Part shown: positions 1-5,155 of the stretch, piece after piece
Layout: every line of letters starts with the position of its first letter
How positions within the stretch are numbered: the first letter of the stretch is position 1
Source: Clostridia bacterium
Lineage (GTDB): Bacteria > Bacillota > Clostridia > Oscillospirales > CAG-272
DNA: 5,928 nucleotides
Reading direction: 5' to 3'
Assembly (NCBI GenBank): GCA_900770145.1
Contig: CAAGJL010000261.1
Location: forward strand, 1 to 5,928
Program-made: the position numbers and the translations under genes
The notes under the pieces: generated by a model
The model's database searches: none
What the model saw: only the letters and a program-made list of their open reading frames with translations
What the model was told of the DNA's origin: nothing

Positions 1-132
1 TAAACCAAAGCCCATCCGCCGTGAGGGACTCTTTTTCGCCCCGGCGGCGCACCGCTCCCTTGTCATATTTTATATGCCCGCGGTCGCGCTGCTTGCCGGG
101 GGCAAAAAATAGTTCCCCCACGGTGCTTCGCA

Positions 133-153
133 GTTTTTCGCTTCGCGAAAAAC
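133..153. repeat. Small perfect inverted repeat (9-bp arms)
   Basis: The arms GTTTTTCGC (133-141) and GCGAAAAAC (145-153) are perfectly complementary around a 3-base loop, TTC. A second short stem, CCGAA/TTCGG (153-166), follows at once. The AT-rich stem ends are not followed by a clear T-run, so it is unlikely to be a standard terminator. It is part of the palindrome-rich stretch at the left end of the window. Confidence 0.5.
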
Positions 154-243
154 CGAATGGTTTCGGCTTACCGGATGCTCTCTCAAAGAAAAAGCGGGTG
201 TAAAATCTGATGACGGAATGGAAAAGCAACTTTATGTCAGGAC

Positions 244-262
244 GGGAGGGGAAACCCCTCCC
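244..262. repeat. REP-like GC-rich inverted repeat
   Basis: The arms GGGAGGGG (244-251) and CCCCTCCC (255-262) form a perfect 8-bp stem with an AAA loop. The downstream flank is CTACAAATATGAG. Short elements of the form GTAGGGG...CCCC are, from memory, commonly dispersed between genes in GC-rich gut Clostridia. The structure is seen directly; membership of a dispersed family is inferred and needs a genome-wide search. There is no T-tract directly after it on either strand. Confidence 0.5.
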
Positions 263-293
263 CTACAAATATGAGTTTTTTGCCAAAGGCAGC

Positions 294-306
294 CGACCAT
301 TGGTCG
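294..306. repeat. Short palindrome CGACCA-T-TGGTCG
   Basis: Two perfect 6-base arms, CGACCA (294-299) and TGGTCG (301-306), flank a single central T. It lies between the REP-like hairpin and the operon terminator. It could be a protein-binding site or part of a composite repeat with the 244-262 hairpin. The sequence does not decide between these. Confidence 0.35.
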
Positions 307-318
307 TCCGCTTCCTTG

Positions 319-361
319 AAAACACGCCCCCGCCGACAGAATTTCTGTCGGCGGGGGCGTG
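319..361 (-). terminator. Intrinsic terminator of the minus-strand operon
   Basis: A perfect 18-bp stem joins CACGCCCCCGCCGACAGA (323-340) to its reverse complement (344-361) with a 3-base loop. On the minus strand the stem is followed directly by TTTT (319-322) and begins 3 bases after the TAA stop of the epimerase gene. The T-run is short but the stem is exceptionally long and GC-rich. On the plus strand there is no T-run after the stem, so it acts mainly for the minus-strand operon. Confidence 0.85.
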
Positions 362-364
362 AAA

Positions 365-1249
365 TTATTCGTTTACGGTAATCTCAAACGCGTTGGTATA
401 GCGCTCGCCTTTTTTCAGGTGCGTCATTTCCTTTTTGGTGGCAAAATCGTCGACTATGCCGTCAACGGAGGGGATGCTGCACCACGGCTCGATGCAGACA
501 TACGGTGCCTCGGTGCGTGGCTTGTGCCAGATGCCGACATGGGGGAAGCCGTTGAAGGTGAGCGTGAGCGATCTCGTGCCACCGAGAGAACCGAGTGTAA
601 CCTGATGGCACATTTCAGTGAGAAATACCGCGTCAATGTCAAACAGACCGTGGCGAAGCGGTAAAATCCGTCCTTCCTCCAAGGGAAATGCACGGGTTTT
701 TCCGGTGTCAAAGCAAGTGTCGGAGAATACCAGCTCCCGTGCTTCTTTCGCGCAGGCAAATTCCAGGCGATAATCCTCAAATTTTTTGCCTGCTTCCATC
801 GGCACGTTAAAGCCGGGGTGCCCGCCTATGGCAAAGGGCAGGTCGTCCTCTTTTTCGTTTTCCACATCATAGCGACATTCCACGGTGCTGTCCGTGAGGG
901 TATAGGTCATGCGGAACCCGAATTCAAACGGATAAGACTTCTTTGTCTCCTCATTCGCGGTCAGCAGAAGAGTAATCGCGTTTTTGCTCACTTTTTCGGC
1001 GGTAAAAGTGCAGTGGCGGGCAAACCCGTGCAGATTCATTTCATACGTCTGCCCTTTCCAGGTATACTTGCCCTCGGTCAGCCGCCCGCAAATGGGGAAA
1101 AGCACCGGCGCACGTCCTGCCCAATAGGTTGGGTCACCCTGCCAGAGGTACTCGGTGCCGGTCTTTTTGCCGACGATAGAGCGGATTTCCGCGCCTTCAT
1201 CCGAAACGGTCACTTTCAGTTGTTCGTTTTCCAGAATATATTCCATCAT
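365..1249 (-). CDS. Aldose 1-epimerase family protein (LacX-like)
   Basis: The protein has 294 residues, normal for the LacX-like branch of the galactose mutarotase family, and no signal peptide, so it should be cytoplasmic. Family members interconvert alpha and beta anomers of aldoses or sugar phosphates. The family residues are all visible: arginines in the WAGRAPVLFPICGR segment (R46, R56), His74 in HGFAR, His144 in GGHPGF, an Asp in FDIDA (204/206) and Glu254 in IEPW. These match the two His, Asp and catalytic Glu of GalM-type enzymes, so the enzyme should be active. The exact sugar cannot be deduced. It is the last gene of a three-gene operon, 12 bases after the GLUG-protein stop. The RBS AGGAGG (1255-1260) lies 5 bases before the first ATG and 8 before a second in-frame ATG at 1246, so either may be used. 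A strong terminator follows the stop. Confidence 0.92.
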   Translation of the reverse strand: MMEYILENEQLKVTVSDEGAEIRSIVGKKTGTEYLWQGDPTYWAGRAPVLFPICGRLTEGKYTWKGQTYEMNLHGFARHCTFTAEKVSKNAITLLLTANEETKKSYPFEFGFRMTYTLTDSTVECRYDVENEKEDDLPFAIGGHPGFNVPMEAGKKFEDYRLEFACAKEARELVFSDTCFDTGKTRAFPLEEGRILPLRHGLFDIDAVFLTEMCHQVTLGSLGGTRSLTLTFNGFPHVGIWHKPRTEAPYVCIEPWCSIPSVDGIVDDFATKKEMTHLKKGERYTNAFEITVNE

Positions 1250-1254
1250 TTTTT

Positions 1255-1260
1255 CCTCCT
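1255..1260 (-). promoter_or_regulatory. RBS of the epimerase gene
   Basis: On the minus strand AGGAGG is followed by five A residues and then two tandem ATG codons (1249 and 1246). The perfect anti-Shine-Dalgarno match suggests independent strong initiation of this third gene despite the 12-base gap to the previous stop. Confidence 0.8.
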
Positions 1261-1261
1261 G

Positions 1262-2236
1262 TCAAGTATCCATTTGTTTTTTCGCGGTTGCTTTCCGGCA
1301 GACCAGAATCACGCAGGCACAGCCAAGCAGTAACAGCAGATACGGCAGGGCTTCCACGAGATAGACTTTGAAGAACGCCCCGGCGTATTTTGCCTGAAAG
1401 CGTGCAGTCTCGGCGGAAAAGACGATGTTTTGCCCGTCCTCGCTGACCTTCCAGGTGCAGAGATCGTGATAGTCAATCTCCGCCGCAATGGCAGTGCTGT
1501 ACAGATTTTGATTCAGCTGTCTGACGATTTCTTCCAGATCCGCGTCCGCGCGGTCAACCACGGTGGTGCCCTGCAACACGGCGGAACCGCGCTTTTCCGG
1601 CTCGATACTGATACAGTTGTTCAGGGAAAAGGCTCCGAAAGACACAATCCCGCCGATATTTTCGGGGGAGTCCGCCAGCAGTTCACATTCCGACCAGCAG
1701 TTGGAGATGGTGCCGTTGAAGTTGTCTGCAATGCCGCCCACCCGCGCGCCTTTGACGGTGGCTTTGTTATAGCAGTTGATGATCTGCGCGCTGACCCTGC
1801 TGGAATGGCTGGTGATGCCTCCGAGACAGGCGCCGGTGATCGTTCCGCTTTCAATCCCGAGATTCATCACCGTGCCGCCCAGCTGCCCGAACAGCGCATT
1901 GTTGCCGCCCACGTTGACCGTCAGATTGAGAATCACGTGCCCCCCGCCGTTGTAAGTGCCGAGAAACGCGTATTCGGAGCCGAAAAGCCCGATGGTCGGC
2001 CAGTCTACGCCCGCAAGGTCAATATCGGCGGTTTGCAGGAGGTATTCCCCCTCATAGTTTCTCCCCTCGTTGACCGAGAGGGCAAACGCCAGCAAATCCT
2101 CTTTGGTTTCAATCCGGTAAGGGTTATTTTTGGAGCCGAATTCTTTCTCTTTCGCCGACGCACCGAAAATCCCGGTGCCGAGGGCAAGGCAGAAAAACAA
2201 CAGGAAAGCAGAAAATAAAATCAGTCTTTTTTTCAT
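1262..2236 (-). CDS. Secreted single-pass membrane protein with GLUG/beta-helix-like ectodomain
   Basis: The protein has about 324 residues and its molecular function is not known. Counting from the GTG at 2242, it starts with a signal peptide (MMMKKR, then a hydrophobic stretch to about residue 29, likely cleavage after ASA-30). Next comes a segment typical of bacterial surface proteins: NPYRIETKEDLLAFALSV, ADIDLAG, FLGTYNGGGHVILNLTV and the GLUG-like NNALFGQLGGTVMNLGI (about 40-130). Three beta-helix-like turns follow at about 141-211, each starting GGI and carrying an Asn-Cys pair (INC, SNC, NNC). A C-terminal transmembrane segment (about 296-314) with basic residues after it anchors the ectodomain outside. 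Starts at GTG 2242, ATG 2239 and ATG 2236 are possible. I chose 2236 because it lies 7 bases after GGAGG; the others are too close. It overlaps or abuts the acyltransferase stop (TGATGATG), which implies translational coupling. It may bind a glycan or partner protein. Confidence 0.8.
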   Translation of the reverse strand: MKKRLILFSAFLLFFCLALGTGIFGASAKEKEFGSKNNPYRIETKEDLLAFALSVNEGRNYEGEYLLQTADIDLAGVDWPTIGLFGSEYAFLGTYNGGGHVILNLTVNVGGNNALFGQLGGTVMNLGIESGTITGACLGGITSHSSRVSAQIINCYNKATVKGARVGGIADNFNGTISNCWSECELLADSPENIGGIVSFGAFSLNNCISIEPEKRGSAVLQGTTVVDRADADLEEIVRQLNQNLYSTAIAAEIDYHDLCTWKVSEDGQNIVFSAETARFQAKYAGAFFKVYLVEALPYLLLLLGCACVILVCRKATAKKQMDT

Positions 2237-2238
2237 CA

Positions 2239-3372
2239 TCACGCCTCCTTTTTCTTTCTATTTTTGTACCGGGAAAGGATTTCTTTGCCGATCCACTGGA
2301 AAGGCACCGCCGTCAGGAGAGTCAGCAGGAAAGCCGCCGGAATAAAGATGGCATATTGCAGGGCGGGCGAAAGATCCGCCACGGGGGAGGACTGCAAAAG
2401 TAGGGGATTCAGGTAGTCAAACGACGCAACATGGAGGATATAAAACGAGTAAGAGTATCCCGCAAACCGGTTGATTGCCGTGACCAACGGGCGGGGGCGA
2501 ATGGTGGCGCCGCAACCGGAGAGCAGCAGCAAAAGCCCGCATATCGCCGCATAAGCCGAGGGCAGAATACACCGGTAAAGGAACGTATCGTGCGTGGTTG
2601 CGCGGTTGTAAATAAAGCAGTTGTAAAGCACCAGCCCCGCAAAGAGCACTGCCGCTAGCGCTTTCCATCTTTCGGGGTGCCCCGGCGTGATGTCAAAGCC
2701 GAGTTTCAGCGCGGCAATCAGCATCCCGATGGCGACCAGATCCAGATTGACGAAACAGTTGGTATAAGAATAGGTGTACCAGTCAAACCCCAGCCGCACA
2801 ATGAGGCACCGGACGGCGCACCCCAGCGCCAGCACGGCGAGAAGAGTGCCGGACAGCCCCCACTTTTTCTTTTGCAGAGGGGCAAGGGCAAGATAGAGAA
2901 AGGGCATCAGCAGATACAGTTGCATGGCAATGGAAATATACCACAAATGCCCGACCCCGCCCGCGGCGGCGTTCCCGTTGAACGTGAAGGTCAGCATACG
3001 AAGCAGCTGTTTCGGGTTGTGCCAAAAGTATCCTGTCCCGGAGAGGATTTCGTAAAAGATACAGTAGAGGTAATACAGCGGCGCCACTTTGAGAAAGCGG
3101 GCAAGATAAAAACCGCCGAATTTGCGGGCGCTGAGTTTCCCGTTCTCGCGCAAGGAATATCTGCCGCTGAAAAACCCGTAGCCGATCCCGTAGCCGGATA
3201 AAAACAGAAAAATCCACACGCCTGCCCACGCCGGCAGACAGGTAAGCCACTGTAACACCGGCGGCAGTTTTTTCGGGTCTGCCAGGTAACATCTGCCATG
3301 TAATAAAAAGACGAAAAGCGTTGCGAATACCCGCAACAGATTGGCGCTGATGCCTGCCCGTTTTTCCTGCAT
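2239..3372 (-). CDS. Membrane acyltransferase, acyltransferase-3 family
   Basis: The 377-residue polytopic membrane protein has about ten hydrophobic segments and is the usual length for a stand-alone acyltransferase-3 (OatA/NodX-type) domain without an SGNH tail. Family members move acetyl or other acyl groups onto extracytoplasmic glycans, lipids or antibiotics. Visible hallmarks are the first-helix motif LRVFATLFVFLLHG (13-26) with the conserved His25, the FLFLSGYGIGYGF block (55-67), FYLARFLKVAPLYYL (88-102), the HLWYISIAMQLYLLMP segment (142-157) and the late GYSYSFYILH helix (305-314). The C-terminus is basic (NRKKKEA) and cytoplasmic. The start is fixed by GGAGG (3379-3383), 6 bases before ATG. 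It is the first gene of the operon, just downstream of a good promoter. Its TGA overlaps the start of the GLUG protein. The acceptor glycan is unknown. A poly-N-acetylglucosamine or capsule O-acetyltransferase role is possible but unproven. Confidence 0.9.
   Translation of the reverse strand: MQEKRAGISANLLRVFATLFVFLLHGRCYLADPKKLPPVLQWLTCLPAWAGVWIFLFLSGYGIGYGFFSGRYSLRENGKLSARKFGGFYLARFLKVAPLYYLYCIFYEILSGTGYFWHNPKQLLRMLTFTFNGNAAAGGVGHLWYISIAMQLYLLMPFLYLALAPLQKKKWGLSGTLLAVLALGCAVRCLIVRLGFDWYTYSYTNCFVNLDLVAIGMLIAALKLGFDITPGHPERWKALAAVLFAGLVLYNCFIYNRATTHDTFLYRCILPSAYAAICGLLLLLSGCGATIRPRPLVTAINRFAGYSYSFYILHVASFDYLNPLLLQSSPVADLSPALQYAIFIPAAFLLTLLTAVPFQWIGKEILSRYKNRKKKEA
2244..2249 (-). promoter_or_regulatory. 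RBS of the GLUG protein inside the acyltransferase 3' end
   Basis: On the minus strand AGGAGG lies in the last codons of the acyltransferase gene (AAG GAG GCG TGA). GTG is 1 base, the first ATG 4 bases and the second ATG 7 bases after GGAGG. The spacing decides in favour of the second ATG (2236). The overlap of RBS, stop and start indicates coupled translation of the two membrane proteins. Confidence 0.75.
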
Positions 3373-3378
3373 ATGATT

Positions 3379-3383
3379 CCTCC
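3379..3383 (-). promoter_or_regulatory. RBS of the acyltransferase gene
   Basis: GGAGG on the minus strand lies 6 bases before the ATG ending at 3372. It supports that ATG as the first codon of the operon. Confidence 0.8.
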
Positions 3384-3413
3384 CGAAACGCTCGTATTGT
3401 TGGACGGACTCTT

Positions 3414-3442
3414 ATTGTAACATATTTCCGGGATAAAATCAA
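3414..3442 (-). promoter_or_regulatory. Sigma-A-type promoter of the three-gene operon
   Basis: On the minus strand the -35 box TTGATT (3437-3442) and the -10 box TACAAT (3414-3419) are separated by 17 bp. The -10 box is preceded by TGT, giving an extended -10. Transcription should start near 3407, leaving a leader of about 35 bases that contains the acyltransferase RBS. It faces away from the MATE promoter. Confidence 0.75.
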
Positions 3443-3452
3443 GGGGAATGTT

Positions 3453-3490
3453 GTCAGCGCCCGCGGGTGCCGGGGCGGGCGGAAGCTGAC
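3453..3490. promoter_or_regulatory. Interrupted inverted repeat between divergent promoters
   Basis: GTCAGC+GCCCGC (3453-3464) pairs with GCGGGC (3475-3480) and, after a 4-base GGAA interruption, GCTGAC (3485-3490). The loop is 10 bases. The perfect 8-bp palindrome CCCGCGGG (3460-3467) lies within it. The element sits between the two outward-facing -35 boxes, so neither transcript should contain it and an RNA hairpin role is unlikely. A DNA-level role such as a shared operator is plausible but unproven. The asymmetric bulge weakens a simple dimer-operator reading. Confidence 0.4.
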
Positions 3491-3525
3491 CCCGAAAATT
3501 TACCGTTATTTTTTTGCAAAGGGTG

Positions 3526-3554
3526 TTGATTTTTGCGGTATGGGATTGTATAAT
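3526..3554 (+). promoter_or_regulatory. Sigma-A-type promoter of the MATE gene
   Basis: The -35 box TTGATT (3526-3531) and the consensus -10 box TATAAT (3549-3554) are separated by exactly 17 bp. Transcription should begin around 3561, only a few bases before the Shine-Dalgarno sequence. The promoter is close to consensus, so the gene should be well transcribed unless repressed. Confidence 0.8.
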
Positions 3555-3567
3555 AGCCTCGATTAAA

Positions 3568-3584
3568 AGGAGGGGTGCAAAACG
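3568..3584 (+). promoter_or_regulatory. RBS leading to a probable ACG start codon
   Basis: A perfect AGGAGG (3568-3573) is followed after 8 bases by ACG GAG AAA (from 3582), in frame with the MATE gene. The frame is open from 3567 (TAA just before it) to the stop at 5063. No ATG, GTG or TTG occurs in frame between the RBS and GTG 3627. A GTG at 3575 is in another frame and only 1 base from the RBS. The geometry suggests that 3582 is the ancestral start, formerly ATG. Confidence 0.55.
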
Positions 3585-3626
3585 GAGAAACATCAAAACA
3601 GCCTTCTTTCGCGGCTTTCCCGCCCG

Positions 3627-5063
3627 GTGGAACTGACCGCTGGCACGCCCTGGAAAGTGATTTTGCGGTATGCCGCGCCGATTATGCTTTCTTATCTTCT
3701 GCAACAGATTTATGTGCTGACCGACGCGATTATCTGTGGGCAGGTGCTCAGCGTCGGGGAGGTCGCCGGGGTCAATGACACCTACCCGCTGACTTTCATC
3801 TTTTTGCAGTTTGCTTTCGGCTGTACCGGCGGTTTCGGCGTGCTGACCGCCCGCTATGCCGGGTGCGGGGAAAAGGCGGGGGTCAGGCGCTCGCTTGTGA
3901 CGCAGATTTATCTTTCCGTTGCCATTTCCGCCGTACTGACAGTACTCTCGCTCCTCCTGCTGCCCCGGATGCTGGGGATCATTCACGTGACCCCGACCAA
4001 CAAAGAGGTCTATGACGCGGCGTATATTTATTGCTTTGTCATCTTTCTCGGTATTGCGGCGCAGATGGGGTACAATTTCATCTGCGGGATTCTCCGGTCG
4101 CTTGGGGATTCGGTCACGCCGCTGCTGTTTCTGGTGGTCTCCACTGCGCTGAACGTGGGGCTGGACTTGCTGCTTCTGCTCGGCTTTCGCATGGGACCCG
4201 CCGGCGCGGCGATTGCCACGGTCGTCGCCCAACTGCTCAGTATGGTCGGGTGTTTTGCCTACGCTTTTTCCCGCTATCCGGAGATGCGCCCGAAAAAAAC
4301 GGATTGGCGGGTACCCTTTTCCGCGATGTGGGCGCACCTGCAGCAGGGGATCCCGCAAGGGTTGCAGTTTTCGATTCTTGCCATCGGCATTATTGTGATG
4401 CACGGGGCAGTGGTGAAGTTTGACCTGACCGCGGGAGGATTGATGGTGGCAAACACCCCGGCGCAAAACGGTTTCGGCGCCGCCAACAAACTGGTCAATT
4501 TCCTGATGGCAGGGTTCAACGGGTTGGGGACGGCGATGCTGGGTTATAACGCGCAAAATTACGGAAAAGGGGATTTCGCCCGCATCCGCAAAGGCACGTT
4601 GCAGTCGCTTTTGCTGATGGTGGGGATCTTCGCCGTCTGCCTTGCCGCGGGGCTGTTGCTGTCGATTCACGGAGCGTATCAGTATATCTTTATGAGCGCG
4701 GATAAAGTCACGCCCGAATCGGTGCGGTTTGGCAACACGTTTCTCAAGGTGGACATTTGCCTGTATGTGTTTTTGGGATTTCTGATTGTGGTGCGCGCCG
4801 GCGTGCAGGGGATCGGGAGAGCCGGGTTTGTGCTGGGCGCCGGCATGGCGGAACTGGTGGCGCGGGTGCTGATCTGCACCTTTTTGCCCTCGTGGGTCAA
4901 CGGCGGTGCGATTGACGCCACTGCCTCCGTGCTTGCGTTTGCGGCGGTCTGCTTCGGCGACCCCGGCGCGTGGATTCTTGCGTCGCTTGTGATTCTTCCC
5001 CCGTTTTTCCGGTGCCTGTTGGGGATGCGCTATCCCGAATTTACTTCGCCGGAAAAACAGTAA
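3627..5063 (+). CDS. MATE family efflux transporter
   Basis: This is a cytoplasmic-membrane multidrug/toxin extrusion transporter, expected to export organic cations or drugs using a Na+ or H+ gradient. From GTG 3627 it has 478 residues; from ACG 3582 it would have 493. Both fit the 12-helix family. It shows two MatE-like halves. The first starts PWKVILRYAAPIMLSYLLQQIY (about residues 8-29) and contains YNFICGILRSLGDS and a LNVGLDLLLLLGF-MGPAGAAIATVVAQ stretch. The second starts near LQQGIPQGLQFSILA and contains NGFGAANKLVNFLM and AMLGYNAQNYGKGD. These match the usual MATE pattern (FQQLYN, ILRALGDS, LNIVLDL). The listed start is the first standard codon in frame, but it has no Shine-Dalgarno sequence. 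The promoter and RBS point to 3582. The gene is divergent from the acyltransferase operon and convergent with ppdK. The substrate cannot be deduced. Confidence 0.93.
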   Translation: MELTAGTPWKVILRYAAPIMLSYLLQQIYVLTDAIICGQVLSVGEVAGVNDTYPLTFIFLQFAFGCTGGFGVLTARYAGCGEKAGVRRSLVTQIYLSVAISAVLTVLSLLLLPRMLGIIHVTPTNKEVYDAAYIYCFVIFLGIAAQMGYNFICGILRSLGDSVTPLLFLVVSTALNVGLDLLLLLGFRMGPAGAAIATVVAQLLSMVGCFAYAFSRYPEMRPKKTDWRVPFSAMWAHLQQGIPQGLQFSILAIGIIVMHGAVVKFDLTAGGLMVANTPAQNGFGAANKLVNFLMAGFNGLGTAMLGYNAQNYGKGDFARIRKGTLQSLLLMVGIFAVCLAAGLLLSIHGAYQYIFMSADKVTPESVRFGNTFLKVDICLYVFLGFLIVVRAGVQGIGRAGFVLGAGMAELVARVLICTFLPSWVNGGAIDATASVLAFAAVCFGDPGAWILASLVILPPFFRCLLGMRYPEFTSPEKQ

Positions 5064-5065
5064 AA

Positions 5066-5095
5066 ACACCGCCGGGTTCTGCCGGCGGCGGGTGT
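5066..5095 (+). other. Hairpin directly after the MATE stop codon
   Basis: CCGCCGG (5069-5075) pairs with CCGGCGG (5082-5088) around a 6-base loop. Alternatively ACACC/GGTGT (5066-5070/5091-5095) plus GCCGG/CCGGC pair with a 4-base bulge. No T-run follows, so it is more likely a 3'-end stabilising stem or a remnant terminator than the main terminator, which lies 12 bases further on. Confidence 0.5.
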
Positions 5096-5106
5096 GACAA
5101 AACAAA

Positions 5107-5147
5107 GCGCCCCTGCGGTTCGTCAACCGCAGGGGCGCGCCCTTTTT
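5107..5147 (+). terminator. Convergent intrinsic terminator, probably bidirectional
   Basis: GCGCCCCTGCGGTT (5107-5120) pairs perfectly with AACCGCAGGGGCGC (5125-5138) around the loop CGTC, a 14-bp stem. On the plus strand it is followed by GCCC and TTTTT (5143-5147), which ends the MATE transcript. On the minus strand the stem is followed by CTTTGTTTTGTC, which suits termination of the ppdK transcript, whose stop codon is less than 20 bases away. Confidence 0.85.
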
Positions 5148-5155
5148 ATGGGATA

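Larger units (their letters stand above)
1..322. other. Gene-poor intergenic region rich in inverted repeats
   Basis: No convincing gene is seen in this stretch. A 60-codon plus-strand frame (21-203) and a partly open minus-strand frame over the same bases both exist. The minus frame is interrupted by TAA. Neither has a Shine-Dalgarno sequence or a recognisable domain, and the plus frame reads as a low-complexity Arg/Ser/Pro-rich peptide. The bases contain several short palindromes: 65-77 (CATAT/ATATG), 133-153, 153-166 (CCGAA/TTCGG), 244-262 and 294-306. Such a cluster is more typical of dispersed non-coding repeats or an untranslated structured region than of a protein gene. It lies downstream of the terminator of the minus-strand operon. 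A role cannot be assigned from sequence alone. Confidence 0.5.

Noticed and set aside
21..203. Short plus-strand frame of 60 codons in the left intergenic region
   Set aside because: It has no Shine-Dalgarno sequence, a low-complexity basic peptide and palindromes running through it. An equally open antisense frame covers the same bases.
818..2218. Plus-strand open frames antisense to the epimerase and GLUG genes (818-1333 and 1430-2218)
   Set aside because: They are shadows of well-supported minus-strand genes with clear family motifs, RBSs and operon spacing. Their translations show no domain.
3531..3672. Direct repeat TTTTGCGGTATG at 3531-3542 and 3661-3672
   Set aside because: A 12-base match is about what chance allows in a window of this size. 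The second copy is explained by conserved coding sequence (the ILRYA segment).
3575..3778. GTG-initiated 67-codon frame just after the MATE RBS
   Set aside because: The GTG is only 1 base from AGGAGG and the frame differs from the MATE frame. The peptide has no recognisable features and would overlap the transporter gene.
2991..5126. A 711-codon open frame on the minus strand across the MATE gene, the intergenic region and part of the acyltransferase gene
   Set aside because: It lies antisense to the MATE gene and in the wrong frame of the acyltransferase. Its translation is rich in Arg, His, Gln and Pro with no domain or membrane pattern, as expected from the shadow of GC-rich genes. It runs through both divergent promoters and has no RBS.
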